64,000 nucleotides of DNA from Chlorokybus atmophyticus (Eukaryota > Streptophyta > Chlorokybophyceae > Chlorokybales > Chlorokybaceae). The translations under genes were made by a program, and so were the position numbers. This document shows, piece by piece, positions 34,006-46,445 of this stretch. Each line of letters opens with the position of its first letter. Position 1 is the stretch's first letter. The DNA is taken from the NCBI GenBank assembly GCA_009103225.1, contig RHPI01000277.1, forward strand, positions 426,879 through 490,878, in the 5' to 3' direction. The notes beneath the pieces are model-generated. The model saw only the letters and a program-made list of their open reading frames with translations. It did not search any database and was not told the origin of the DNA.

Positions 34006-34830
34006 GACTGTCTGCTTGGCAGAGTGCAACAAAGCGGAAGACGAGGTAAGCATGTGTATGCTGATGGGCTAGTCCTCTGGCAGCACGCCACTCTTACAGC
34101 ATTACCAAATGCAAGTGGTCACTCTCAAAGCAACCATCAAGCGCATGCGCGTGCACGGCGAGGTGCTGACATTCAAGCTGAAGGACAAAGTAGCCGCTGT
34201 ATTCTCAGCGAGCGATGCAGAAGATGACTCTACTGTTGAAGCAAAAGACTTGTCGGAGGAGGAACAGGAGGAGGGGGTTGAGGAGGAGTGCTGAGGCAGG
34301 CACCACGGGTTGACAAGCTGCGCATGAGTGCGACAGCTAGACTCAATGTTATGGGCAGTTTCATACGCAAGTCAGCTGCTCAGTCGCAAGTGGACATACT
34401 CTCACCACTGCCGGTACATTGTATACATTGTGGGCTTATAGCTGCAAGATCAAACAATCAGTCCAAGGTTTGCACAAGCTGCATGGCATGTTAGTGTTAG
34501 CTTACGGCAAGAATTGCCAACTTTTGTCAAACGGTAAGGGTCACATATTAACAGCAGTGTAACGGCTATTGCTGTAAGCTGTTCGAAACTACCGGCTAAC
34601 CGCCGTCTGTGCACATCGATTAAAGGGTAATTGTTTGATAACTCTCGGCCGGTCAGTGCCACTGATAACCACTTTTGGCCCACGGCCGACTGTGTCAGTC
34701 CACTTAAGCCAACGGCAAACCCAACAGTCCATAAGTCACATTTCAGGCAGGCTCAGACAGGCTCAGGCAGGCTCAGGCACCCGTCAGCCCCTCAGTGGTT
34801 AGTCAGTCACCGTATAAGATTTGCAACGTT

Positions 34831-37800
34831 GTCTATCGATGGTAATACTATCAACTGCTGCATGTCCTTAAGGCGTTCACGGTTAGTGTTAGTACTGGCA
34901 TATAATGCAGAATTCACAGGGTTATAACGTGAGCAGTTGCAGCAGCTGCATGTACTTCCCTTTATTACCGCATTGACCAATGATTGCAAAAATTAATGTT
35001 GATGCTTGCGTTTTTTAATGCCTGTAGGAAAGTGACGCACCCTTTTACCAGTTGTTTGTAATGTGTTCTGCCCAATAGCCATAACCGAACATCTGATCAT
35101 AGTCCCACAAACATAGCAAAGCACTTACTTTCGCCAAGGCGGCAAGAGCAAAATTACATGTTAGAACATGATTAAAACAAGCATAAACAAAAGGGCTGAA
35201 AAGCAGCCTGAGTATTACATTTATAACACCAATGCAATACTAAACTCTGCATGTGCATCATGGTCTTTTTTACGAGGGCTGTGCGGTTGATACTGGCAGC
35301 CCCCAGCGTTTGACCATACTCTTATAGTGTCAATACATCTGTCGCATGTTGCAGCAACTGTGGGGGTTATAGCACTACGCACAACATCAGCAACTATGCA
35401 TGCAAATCTGATTGATTTATCGATGGCCCTTTGAATGCACTCATTACCAACAACCGACGATTTCACTTAGGCTACCAATAGCACCTGCATGCTGAACATC
35501 TTTGCAGCGCCATGCATGTGTGCTACGGGTGGGTGTGCCTTGAATGAAGTTGAGGTGTGCGTCACCGCCTACTCAAATCAAATGATGTCGCCTCCATCTA
35601 CGGTGTATATGTTCTTGAACTTGTGCATAAGTTTGTCAAGCCGTGCGGCAACCAAATAAGTGCATGATGTTATTGCACTGGTGTTGACGTGAATTGGCAT
35701 GCGGTGTGCAATAATCTGGCTTTGGCCACCTGTTGATTGACAACGTGGATGTCAATGTGAATGTGAGAAATGCATGCGTAAGTTATACGAAGCGCAAGCG
35801 TCAACCGCATGAGCTTCATATAAAGAGACCGCATGTGCTTGAATTTGGTGTGAACGCATGCGGATGTAAGCTGCATTGATTCAATGCAGTGGTGAAGCAT
35901 CTCAAGGCACACCCAAAGGTAACGAGTGTATAACAATGCTGGATATGGGGTGATAAGCGGGGCTTGTGGAGAGCAATACGGTAGTGCGTTGGACTAGCAG
36001 GCAATCTGTACACACGCGACAGTTGGCTGACAACCCGTCAGCAGCTCAGTCATGAATCATTCTGCAAGTCGCTAATTCATTCAGTTGAACGACCACATCA
36101 ATAGCAGTTGCAGAGGACGCTCAAACGCAGGTAACCGCGCCAGTTAAATACGCTAGTTAAACGTTACGCAGTCGTTGCGGCAAGATCTGACAACTCGGTT
36201 GCAAAAGCCGTCTGACCATGTGACGCCGACCTGGCATCCATCATTGACTACTCACGATTCACATGCTGCGCTGATTGGTCCCCTGTGCCCTGGTGACATA
36301 GCATTCCGTCAGACGTGTCGACATAAGATGCCGTGAGAAAGCCGTCAGCCGCTAACCGCATTGCTTGCATGTCGCGCACATAACTGTAACTGCTTTAGTT
36401 TTACCTTTACCGGTAAGCCTTACAGCTGTAACCGGTAAGGCTACCGAGCATTGGCGGGCAAGGCTTGAGTTCAGGCCTACAGTACCAAACATAAATGCAT
36501 GTTAATGTTGATAAACAGTATACCTGTACGAAACAACAGCATCTGGCCTATAGGTTGCTAGGTGCAATGTTGCTGAATGTGGTGTCATTTGAGTAGTTTG
36601 ACGCTAGCGCAGGGGCTCTTACAAGGTTACCACGCACGGTAGCACGGTTTGCTGGAGTGACAGGGATACTTACAACGCAGCCGACACGCAGGTCGCCGTG
36701 CATGGGCGGCTCGCTGGAAAAGAGATAACTACAACGCAGTAACCGTTGTACCATCAGATGTGACAGCGTTGGCGGTTTCGATCAAATTGCCGTAAAAATC
36801 TACTCGCGCGGTTGCCACGCTGGAGCTTCATGGGTCGGTGGGATCCCAACGTGTCAGAACGCTCAACACACATTGCGGCCAGCTTCAGCCATTCATAGGC
36901 CGGCCCGGCGTACAGTAGGCCTCCCCATACTGGGAGTCCCAGCATCTGCCAATAGCTTGGCGCAGCTGTCATTCACAATCACGCGACTTGTGCCCACCAA
37001 AAGTGTAGGCTACAGTCAGCAGCCCGCCCACTCGAACTCGATTGAAACGTCGACGTCACCATCGTGTTCGTGTTGCTATTGGGTCGCACAGGCCGATGCT
37101 CATAATTGCCAGCTATATCGCATACGAGGTCACGTTGAACTGGCAGAGGGTTCTGACACCGCTGCGCAGACTGGGGACAGCGGGGTTGCGGATGAAGCGG
37201 CGCGGAACTGTGATCGTCCGCTGTCAGACTCCGTTGTACTGCCAGGGCCTCTGACGACCTTTTCAGTAGTTGGCAGCTCAGTTACTTGGACCAAACTCAG
37301 CTTAGTATTAAAGTTTAGGGCGGTGGCATGGCCGCGGATGAAACTGCGCCTGACGCAGTGAACACGGCCGCTTGGAGAGACGAGAACTGACCGAGAACGC
37401 TCCTGCCTGGGCCAGCCCACGGCGATCGGCACACAGTGTCAGACTCGGCTCTGACGGGGTTGTTCTGTGGTGGTTGTGTCGCAGGCTGCCCAGTCAACAA
37501 GTAGGTACCTACCGTCAGTCAGCCGACAGACCCTCGGTTGGTGACCAGCCGCTCCCGCGGCCCGCACAAGCTTACTGACAGGCTGCTGCAGAAACGACAC
37601 AGGCGGGAAGCGGGTCCTTGGCGCCGCCCCAGCGGACAGCAGCGAGATATGCGTAGGACGCCCGACTGGGTACACGAACTGAGGGCGCAGCCAGCTGGGC
37701 TTTTGGTGCGGGGTTGTATGCGTCGAGCCGCAGCAGCAGAAGTGCGCGTTACTAGGGTTGTAGAAGTGGTCCGCTGGTTCAGGCGGAGGCGGGAGAGGCT

Positions 37801-38652
37801 GGCGGAGGCGGCAGGGTGGGTAGGGCTGCCCGTGGTTGGTTTGCGCTTCGTGCCGTTCCTGGAAGCATACTGGGTTGTTGCTCGAGCCATCGCCGAGAGT
37901 GAGGGCAACTCGCTGGTGGGCGCCGGTGCACCAGCGCCCTTTGCTCGTCTCGCTGCCTGACAGGCAGCGGCAGCCGTTGCTTTCGCTTCACGGTGAGTAC
38001 CCAGTGGTCGTGGTTGTGCAGTATTGTAAACATGAACGGCGTCACTGCATACTGCCTTCTGTCACGTCAGAACATACTAAATGGCAGGAACGCCGTGCAG
38101 GTTTGGGTTTTTACCTGCCATTCATGATGTGAGCATGTGTTTCAGTTTGTCATGACTTGCTGCTAAGGGGTGGTTGATAGGGCATCGGTGAAACTGTGCA
38201 CAATGCTCAGATGACTGTATTGCTTTCCTCATCATGTGTTTGCGCACCAGGCATTTGTCCCCGGTCCATGTTGTTCAAGATTGTGTTTGCGCACCATAGC
38301 TTCTGGTGCGTCCCCACTTATATGTCAAGTCTTGTGCACAGACCTCAAAGGTACTACACTCATGCTGGTTTGTTGCGGAGGTCTGCAAAACATTCTATTG
38401 AATACCCTTGGGTTTATGCAGACAGTCCTGGTCTGCTGTATGCGAGGGTCAATGAGCAGATGGGATGACTCTGCTGTTCTTGCTGCTCGCTTCGCTTCAC
38501 TAGGTATGCACATTCTTTCCGCCATTAAGTAACCATTTCCTGCACGCTTTTCGCATGGGTTGTGCAAAGTGCGCACTGCAAACATGGTTTACCATGTGCA
38601 TGGTTAACTGATGTTGCTTGTGATAGCAGTGCGGCATTCAATATCGTAGCTG
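34831..38652. other. long intergenic stretch upstream of the GRF gene
   Basis: No gene I can support. The left part is AT-richer and featureless. About 37,000-38,000 is GC-rich with overlapping long frames on both strands, none with a domain I recognise. This part may be the promoter and untranslated leader of the GRF gene. Confidence 0.5.
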
Positions 38653-40016
38653 ATGCAACACAGCAGTTTGGAGCACGCCACGAATCCACCGCCGCCTTCC
38701 GACGCCCAACGCGGCATAACCCTGGAGTTGTTTCCAGGCGATTCGGCAAACACTCGTAAGTCACTCTTCCTGTTCTTGGCACACGCGTTTTGGCCGATGT
38801 TGTACTGCAGGAAATAATGCACACGTCTCATACAGGCGCTTCTGCCGCCCCTGCACAAATGGCACCTGATGAGGGTGCCCTTCAACGCCAAATGATGGTT
38901 GCTTGGCATCCATCGATGATGGCTTCTCCATCAATGCCAGCAAATCTTGACGAAGAGCAGCGGCGCCAATTGCAAACACAGATGCTGATCTACAACCATG
39001 TCATCATGGGCGCCCCAGTGCCTCGTGAGCTGGTTTCAGTTCTCATGCACTTGCAGCGCCCACCACCTGGTGTTCCCATGTACATGCCCCCTCAACCTCC
39101 AGCACCAGTACTGTCGCATTTACCACTACCACAATCGCAAGCGCATGAACACATGTGGGCACATCGCCCAATCGCTATGCCGCCATGGGGCATGGCACCC
39201 ATTGCTGCACCTGTTCCCAGAACAGGAGGTATAGCACCTTCTTTGTTTGGCACTATGCCTGGTGTTCCTGTGCGAGCTGCGGCAGTCTCTTCCCCAATGC
39301 AGCCATCCTCTCCAGCTGCAACCCCTTCCATTTACGCAAGAGATGGTTATATGGCCGGTGTGCAGCCTTCCTTGCAGCAACCAGCTCCCCAGCAATACCA
39401 GCAGCAGCAGCAACACCAGCAGCAGCAGCCACAGCCACTGCAGCCGCAGCATCAGCCTTCACAGCAAACTCCTTCGCAGCCTCCCACCCCATCGCCATCG
39501 CCTGGGTCACCAGCTGCGGGTGTCAATACCACAGCATCCGGGGGTTCAGATCGCGCGCTTGCATCAGATGTTCACACCTGTCGACGAACTGATGGCCGCA
39601 AGTGGCGGTGCTCTCGCTTATGCTTGCCAGGACAAAAGTATTGTGCCACGCACTTGCACCGAGGTCGTTACAGAGTGCGCAAGAAGAAGGAGGCTGCGGC
39701 AGCAGCTGCTGCATTGACTGCAGAAGCACCAGAGTCACCTGTGCGTGTGACTGCGAATTTGTTACCGCGCTCGCGTCCCAATAGCCCTGATTCGCATGAT
39801 GCACCTGCTGGTCAACAAGCTCGGGCTAATGATGCCGCACACACGTTGAAGCATGACAGTCCTGGTCCTGAGCTGGATTTGCGGCCTGCTGGTGCATCGC
39901 AACGGCCGTACAGCAATGGCGTGCCTGCCTTCACAGCACCTGGTTTTCCAGTGGCAAGTTCAGCAGCGGGTCACCAGCAATATCATGCTCCTACTCTGGC
40001 TGCCGGCTTGAGTTGA
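38653..40016 (+). CDS. GRF: growth-regulating factor (GRF) transcription factor with QLQ and WRC domains
   Basis: Exon 1, 38,653-38,755, starts at an ATG with an in-frame TAG six bases upstream. An 80-nt GTAAGT...TACAG intron follows, then exon 2, 38,836-40,016. The product is 427 residues. The QLQ domain (about residues 72-108) reads [20 protein letters not shown] followed by GAPVPREL. The WRC domain (about 279-320) reads [13 protein letters not shown], then C, C and H ligands ([13 protein letters not shown]) and a basic nuclear-localisation-like RKKK. QLQ binds GIF co-activators and WRC binds DNA in land-plant GRFs. A Gln/Pro-rich activation-like region (about 215-255) lies between them. 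An N-terminal TLELFPG is unusual. The frame-consistent intron and in-frame upstream stop support this start. Confidence 0.9.
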
Positions 40017-42998
40017 CTAAGGGCTGCCGCAAGCAAGCCTGCTGCATGCTGATTCCCTTTGGATCTGGCTGCCTTTTTGAAGCCAGGGTCCTGAAACTGC
40101 TGATTGTTCATAACACCTTACATTGTTGTTTTGGCGCGCTCGTCTGTTGTATTGTGTATATTGGTTAGAGTTTGTGTGTAGCGAGAGCTGTCTGTGTGTT
40201 GGTCCTGCGCGTTTTGAAGCATTGAATAAGTAGAAGCCTGGTGCCATGGGGCGTCTAGTGTATTCAACCGCGTTTTATCGCGTGCAAGGCATGTGTGGTG
40301 AGGAGTGCATAAACTCTGTATAATGAGTGATACCTGCAGTTTTCCATTGGGGAATGTCGCCATTCATACGTTGCATGTACAAACTGAGTGATATCTGCAA
40401 GCATGCAATGATTGCCTCCATTGACGTCGCAGTAATTGTAATCCACACGATTGTACATAAGATGTTTTTGAGATTGCAGCTCAGTAGGCAACACAATGTT
40501 GAACGCAGTCGATACCCTAAATGTCTTTTTGTACACAGGAGATCACATTAAATTTATCATTAACACTTGCGCACTTACACGTGTCCAATGCTGTTATGGA
40601 ATGCGAATGCCAAGCATCTTTAAAGGCATTGTCTTGCGATAGCGATAATTACCATTCTGTTATATATGACATGTGCTGCCGTTTGTTAATACATATCACA
40701 TGCGCAAAGCACTTTGATTACACACTGAAGTGTAAGGTATTGATGGATGGTGTTAGAGAAATCAATGTAATTAGTTGTTACACGAGTGGGGTGCAAGGTC
40801 GTAATTGAAAGTCTGCGTGGCGGAGCGTATACGCTCCGCCACGCAGGCTACATATGATGGATCCAATAGCAACCGCACCTTACAAAGGCATAAGATGTAA
40901 TTCATGCCTTGTTTTATTCGTTATGCACGCGCTGCTTCAGATGTGTATAAAGCAGCGAGAGATAATGAGCAACTAAAGGTTGATAGCGTTTAATACTGAT
41001 TGTTAAACGCTATTCAATGTACAATTGGAAGCCATAACATGTTTACATTATCAATCAAGCACCGGAATAACAATTGTATGTCAAAACAGAGATAATCTCT
41101 GTTGTGTGATATGCTATGCACTATGCAAGGCACACCATGTAAATCATTCCAGCAGTCATGCATGTGCAAGCGACGCATGCACAAAGTACGTTAGGGTTAG
41201 ACAAGCAGACATGTGTTGGCTAACATTCACGTTAACAACAACAACAACAACCACCACGCAGGAGATTGGCCCAAACCTCATAGCGCAACCAACCAACGAC
41301 CTTGCATGACACCAGCCTGCATTCAGACTCACCTGCAGCGACGCAGTCAGTCAATGTCCCACAGTGGTTATATATTCAAAAAGCTCGTTAAATTATAGTC
41401 AGTTCATTTTTTATTGTTGACATTATGATACAGAAAGACATTATCATGTTTTATTTAAACTCAATTTTAATGCCTTCTTCAGGTAAGTCTCCACCAATGA
41501 AAGCCTTAGGTTTAAACTCGTGTCTTATCCAATTCCGTTGAATTGAGAAGTGGGGACGCAGATGGAATTTACGGCACTTATTCCATGTAATTCAGACAGT
41601 ATAAAAGATAAATAGTATTTGCTTATCTATTACATTACGCAGGACTTCAATCTTGATACTGGTATCAAAATAATCTTATTACAAAAAGAATCGTGTTCAG
41701 ATAATCGTCACCGATGTGCTTCAAAGGAACACCTCTGTATTACGTGTACCTGCTTATCATTAAGTGATTTGATGCCCATACTCTTGTGTGTCATTGATGC
41801 ATAAATTATGCGTTAATCGCGGTAGATTATGAGTGATTCTTAAATATATTACATTTAAAGCGTAGGTTGATTATGTTGTACTTCAACCCTTAGTTATGGT
41901 TAAAGCCAGGGTTTTGGTTACTCATAAAGAGCGTTATCCATGCACACTGTAAATTATGCACCTGAAGAGAGTGCATTAATTATGCGCAATGAGTGTGCGT
42001 AAACATGATAAATGACAAACGCCCGTATCCACTTATCATCAAGGTTAATCTTTAGCATTGCTAGTAGCAATTTGCTACTGCAAGCATTCAAGTTGAGCGC
42101 GGCCTGGCTGCAAGTTGCCATCCCGTTAATGCGGCGTCGACGGTAGGCATTCTTAAGATTGAACAGCACACCGTACCAGTACACCGGTGCACAATGCATT
42201 GTACTATGATATGCTTCACTAATGCTGTGAACCAATGCCGCCGTTAGGAGTCTTAACGGCGGCATTGCCAGAACGGGCCGTCCGGAACGGCGCTTTGTCC
42301 AGTCAGAAGTCTGCAGTAGCCTACAAACTTTACCAAAGGTAGATTACCTTTACGAGTTGTGAACTTCAAAAAAGCAAAGACGATGACACCCAGCCGCGGA
42401 CGGCCAGGCTGGCTGCCGTCGAGGATGACTATGTATCGTAGCCATGAGATGGGCGCCAGCACTACCTCATCGTACGGTCATCATACCAACCGTGCTCATG
42501 AGCAAACGCAATGACCGTGAGGCCGCGCCGCACCACGCCTTTTGAAGTCATCGAGGGGTCATAAATCATGACCACTTCAAACCCCTTTAGTGAGCCTACA
42601 GTACGACGCAACGACGCTTGGATAACAAATTGTCTCGGTTCGCCACACTATTACTATATGCACGCCTGTACATACATCCCTATATCCATGCCTGTGGCGG
42701 CGACAGTGTTGAGCATGTAAAACGTCTGTACTGAGAGCTGGGTAGCGGTGTGGTTGGGCGCTGCCTGGCGGGGAGGTAAGGCTGCGGCGGAGTTTGTTCA
42801 CTTGTCGGTGACAGTATATGCGTTGTTTGGCGGGTGAATTGCTGTGAGCTGCGCCGGCGTGGTGGTGCACCCCAGCCATGGCTAGGAGCAGAGGGAGGTG
42901 TTGCTGCAGGGCGTGGAGTTGTTAACAGCCGCCGCCTCCTGGTGCTCCTGGGTGGATTTGGTTTGTACGGAGTTCCGGTAGCGGTTGGAGGCGTAACC
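40017..42998. other. AT-richer intergenic stretch between GRF and PP2C genes
   Basis: No gene that I can support. It contains a perfect palindrome (listed separately), AAC repeats near 41,234-41,250, and the presumed GRF 3' flank. Open frames are short and without domains. Confidence 0.6.
40813..40846. repeat. perfect 34-bp palindrome
   Basis: Each half is CTGCGTGGCGGAGCGTA, followed directly by its reverse complement with no spacer. It is GC-rich within AT-rich surroundings, about 0.8 kb downstream of the GRF stop. It could form a cruciform or, if transcribed, a stem. Confidence 0.85.
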
Positions 42999-45249
42999 AT
43001 GGGTGGGTGTGCGTCCAGGCCCCCGCTGAATGACCCAAACACCACCATCAGGGGCATGCGCAAGGTGAACCAGAAGCCCCCTGTGGTGGTGGACGGCCCC
43101 CCTGAGAGCATACACGGTGGGGGCCTGGCGCTGGTTAAAGCTGAGACGGAGGAGCTGCTCAAGGCGCTCCAGGCGCACCCCGGTAGAGTTGTCCCCACCC
43201 ACCGAGGCGTGCCCGAGGTCGGCAACCTGTCCAAGCGCTCGGGCAAGTACTGGGCTCATACCGTCGCTGGCAACAAGGGCAGAAACCAGGTAGGACCATG
43301 TCGAACCTTCTACCTGAGAGTGTGATTGAGCTGATGCACGGTGTGTTACGTGCGCGCTGTTTTGTGCTGTAGTGGTGCTAGCTTGTCAAGAAAAAACAGC
43401 ATGTTTTGATTGTGGACTATGCAGTGTCAGGCTTAAGCGTCCAACTTCGCTTGAAGTGAAACCTGCTGACTGTTCTACCCGAAGTGTTATGATGTTGTTC
43501 TTTTCTGTACAGGACACGTACACGGTTGTTGATGGGCTTGCCGGCACTTCGGCTGTGTTTATGGGCGTTTGGGACGGTCACGGCACCGACGGGCATCTTG
43601 TGAGTGAGCTGTCCCGCGACGCGCTGCCTTGCCACCTTGAGAGATGTTTGATCAACAACGCCAGCGCACACAGCCAAGGTGGATCATCTGTGGCGAGTCC
43701 AGTTCATGACTGCTTGCATGCATGGCAGCATGTGGCATGTTTGACATGGTCACGCCAGTCAGGAGCCAGGATTGTGTGACTGTCTTGTGCTTGCATGTCT
43801 ACCAATCAACATGTTTGATGTACATTACGACCCAAACACCTAGTCACTGTGAGGGTGGCATGTGTTGGATTGAGTGTCGATGGTGTGTAGGGTTTGTGAA
43901 GCCTGCAAACGTGGAGGTGGTAACCAGCGGCATTGTGACAGAGAGCCTTAGTGGGGCGGGTGCGCAGCAGAAACTGTCTTCGGATGCAGACGCTGACAAC
44001 GTACTGGCATCCAGCTGGGGTTCCGATTGGAGGTCCAAAGTGGTTGATGCATGCCTCGTTGTTGATCATGCCCTGAAGACCAATGGAGATTTTGACGCTT
44101 CATTTAGGTACTGCTGGTTCAGCCAAGCTCAACTGTTGGCTCGGCCGGACGTGCACTGTGTCATTCTGGTGTATGGATTCGGGTTGGCTTCCAAACCCAT
44201 CTGTGCTTACGTGGTGTTTTGTGTGACAGTGGAGCCACGTCTGTGTCGGCCATCATTCAGGATGACACGATTGTGACCATGTCTTTGGGCGACTCCAGAT
44301 GCATTGTTATGTCCGAGAACTTAGATGGCACCTACTTTGCCAACCAGGTTTGCAGGGCAACCAATATGTTGACAGCATTATATTGTTGGCTTTTGTAAGC
44401 CACTTGCTTGTGGTTTACCTGCATTGTTGTGCATTGTCTGTGTTGACTCTGCGGATTGCTTAACCTAACCATGTGACTTGGTGCAGTTGTCCATAGACTA
44501 TAAACCAGACCATGAGGAGGAAAGAGCGCGTATCAACAAGATGGGCGGGCGTGTGTTTCCTCATCCTGCTGAGCTCCATATTGCTCGCTTTTGGCTGCCG
44601 GAGATAGATGCACCTGGCTTGGCGATGTCTCGCGCCTTCGGGGACACTGTCTTGAAACCGTACGGATTGTCAGCAGAGCCGGGCATGATGACCAGGAAGC
44701 TCACAGCCCAAGACAAGTTGGTCTTGCTGTATTCGGATGGGGTAAGCATATAGCTAATTGTGTGCATTGTAGTTAGTCCTTTTGATTGCGCACTCAAGCA
44801 GGACTTGGTATCAACAACGTGCACTCATGCACCTGCCAGTGCTGATCAGTGTGCCACTCATCATGTCATGCACCTAACTCTCGTCATCTCTGCTGCAGCC
44901 TCACACCTAAGCCTATTGAATAAGTATTCGCCAACAATACTGTCGATTGATGCTGCAGGTCAGCGATGTGATGACAAATCAGGATGTTGTGGACTTCGTG
45001 GGTTCATTGCCACCTAGTGAGAACGTCGCAGCTGCACTGGCAGAGAAGGCCATGCAGCAGTGGGCGATACTCTATCCAAGGGCGAAGCGAGATGACATTG
45101 CAGTTGTTGCTGTGTCGCTTGAAGACCTTCCGGATTTGCACCGCTCAACGCCTTGCCCCGCATCCCCCGAAGACGCACCGCCACAACGAGGTTTTGCCAG
45201 CAATGGGTTGCGCCCGTCAACGTCTATGGCGGACTTTGAATCTTTGTAG
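42999..45249 (+). CDS. PP2C-type protein serine/threonine phosphatase
   Basis: Six exons: 42,999-43,289, 43,513-43,678, 43,891-44,107, 44,230-44,347, 44,487-44,741 and 44,959-45,249. They join in consistent phases to give 445 residues. PP2C enzymes are metal-dependent phosphatases. The metal-binding and structural motifs are all visible: FMGVWDGHGTDGH (exon 2), SGATSV and LGDSRC (exon 4), LAMSRAFGD and LLYSDG (exon 5), and VSDVMTNQDVVDFV and KRDDIAVV (exon 6). The N-terminus MGGCASRPPL is a good myristoylation signal with a palmitoylatable Cys, pointing to membrane attachment, as in several plant PP2C clades. Substrate and pathway cannot be told from sequence. Confidence 0.93.
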
Positions 45250-46445
45250 ATACACAATGAGTATTTAGCGTTGGTAGTTATACTGTATACATTCTATTTA
45301 TGCGTTGCATTCTTTTTGTAATAAGAGGTCAGCCTCTTAGCACCTGCTTCATACAATGTAGTTGTCTGCACGCCAGCGCATATTCTTTCTGCCATATTTT
45401 ACCTGGCAAGTTTCTCAAAGTTACGCTGAAGTTGTTGGCTGCAACAAGGACCAGGGAGCCTTGTGCTGCATCGCTTTGCTGGTTGGTCAAGAACTTTCAA
45501 GATGACCTTGTCTCTTATCAAGGTATATATGATAACAGTTGTTTGTGTCCTAATCACTGTGCACACACAACCTCCTTCTGGTGTAGTGCTTGTACGTGCC
45601 ATCCAGCCTCTTGTGCACAGCACATAGATGCCATCAAGAGTCACCATATCATGTGTTGTGATATTTAAACCCTAATTGCTTACCTACACAATTATGACAT
45701 GTCTAGGTTGAGTGGTGGTACAACTGCCACGAGCGCGTGCTAAGCGTACACTCACACTCACACTGACAGGTGTCGCCGCATTCCCTGCTCACCAATAACA
45801 GAATGCGAACGCCCTTCTGCAAGGCAAGGCAGCGCTAGGCCTATGTGCTGTAGCGAAGTGCATTGCACAAGACACAACAATCGAGGAGCCGTTAGCTAGG
45901 GTAAGGTAGAGTGCATGCTGCTTGCGTGACGCAAGGGAAGTGCAGTGCTGAGGTGACTGGTATAAGCAGCTACTTTCACCTGTCGTCCAGTCCAAAAACT
46001 TGGGGCTGAAGGTTAGGCAGTGGCAAGAGGAGGGCGGGGAAGGGGGGGGGNNNNNNNNNNNNNNNNNNNNNNNNNNNNNNNNNNNNNNNNNNNNNNNNNN
46101 NNNNNNNNNNNNNNNNNNNNNNNNNNNNNNNNNNNNNNNNNNNNNNNNNNNNNNNNNNNNNNNNNNNNNNNNNNNNNNNNNNNNNNNNNNNNNNNNNNNN
46201 NNNNNNNNNNNNNNNNNNNNGGGGGGGGGGGGGGGGGCGGCGGCTGTGTTGTGCTGCATGATATGTGTATGTACATGCAACCAAGCGTGAACACAATGCA
46301 CGGCACGATATGTGCTTCTCTTGCAGTGAGGTATCATGCCGAGCTTGCCTATAAACAATGTCCGTTATGTACAAGTAGGCAGCAAATCTCGGCGTCTCAT
46401 TAGAAGTTATTAAATATGCTGATAGCGAGCAGGCTGTGGAAATCG
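45250..46445. other. intergenic stretch with a 170-bp sequence gap
   Basis: Nothing coding that I can support. Ns fill 46,051-46,220. The gap is bordered by nine Gs on the left and seventeen on the right, so the missing sequence is probably a long G homopolymer or G-rich repeat. Confidence 0.7.

Larger units (their letters stand above)
28573..34294 (+). pseudogene. small acidic accessory gene of copy B, split by Copia-2
   Basis: The counterpart of the gene at 12,795-13,115. The upstream exon-like block is at 28,573-28,740. The middle exon starts at 29,058 but has TAA at 29,076 where copy A reads CGA (Arg). Copia-2 is inserted in it after 29,100, and the exon resumes at 34,006. The last exon, 34,113-34,294, keeps an open frame (VVTLKATIKRMRVHGEVLTF) and an acidic tail ending EEGVEEEC. 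It is disrupted by insertion and by nonsense mutation. Confidence 0.6.
22174..34830. mobile_element. DNA transposon copy B (Plavaka/KDZ type), rearranged and interrupted by Copia-2
   Basis: From left to right: the C-terminal half of a SET domain (+), a C5-methyltransferase (+), a complete-length but broken transposase (-), a divergent promoter region, and a small accessory gene (+) split by Copia-2. Its 23,142-27,420 part is the reverse complement of copy C at about 49,713-54,020. Its 27,420-34,828 part matches copy A. In copy C the SET gene is opposite in strand to the methyltransferase; here both are on the + strand, so the left end has been rearranged. The left limit is uncertain. Confidence 0.65.

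Noticed and set aside
37538-37960. A 140-residue plus-strand frame upstream of GRF
   Set aside because: GC-rich sequence gives equally long frames on the opposite strand (37,519-37,908). There is no recognisable domain and it cannot be joined to GRF exon 1, which has its own in-frame upstream stop.
39253-39510. Frames on the minus strand and other plus frames across the GRF coding region
   Set aside because: They are shadows of the Gln/Pro-rich coding sequence. The QLQ and WRC domains fix the true frame.
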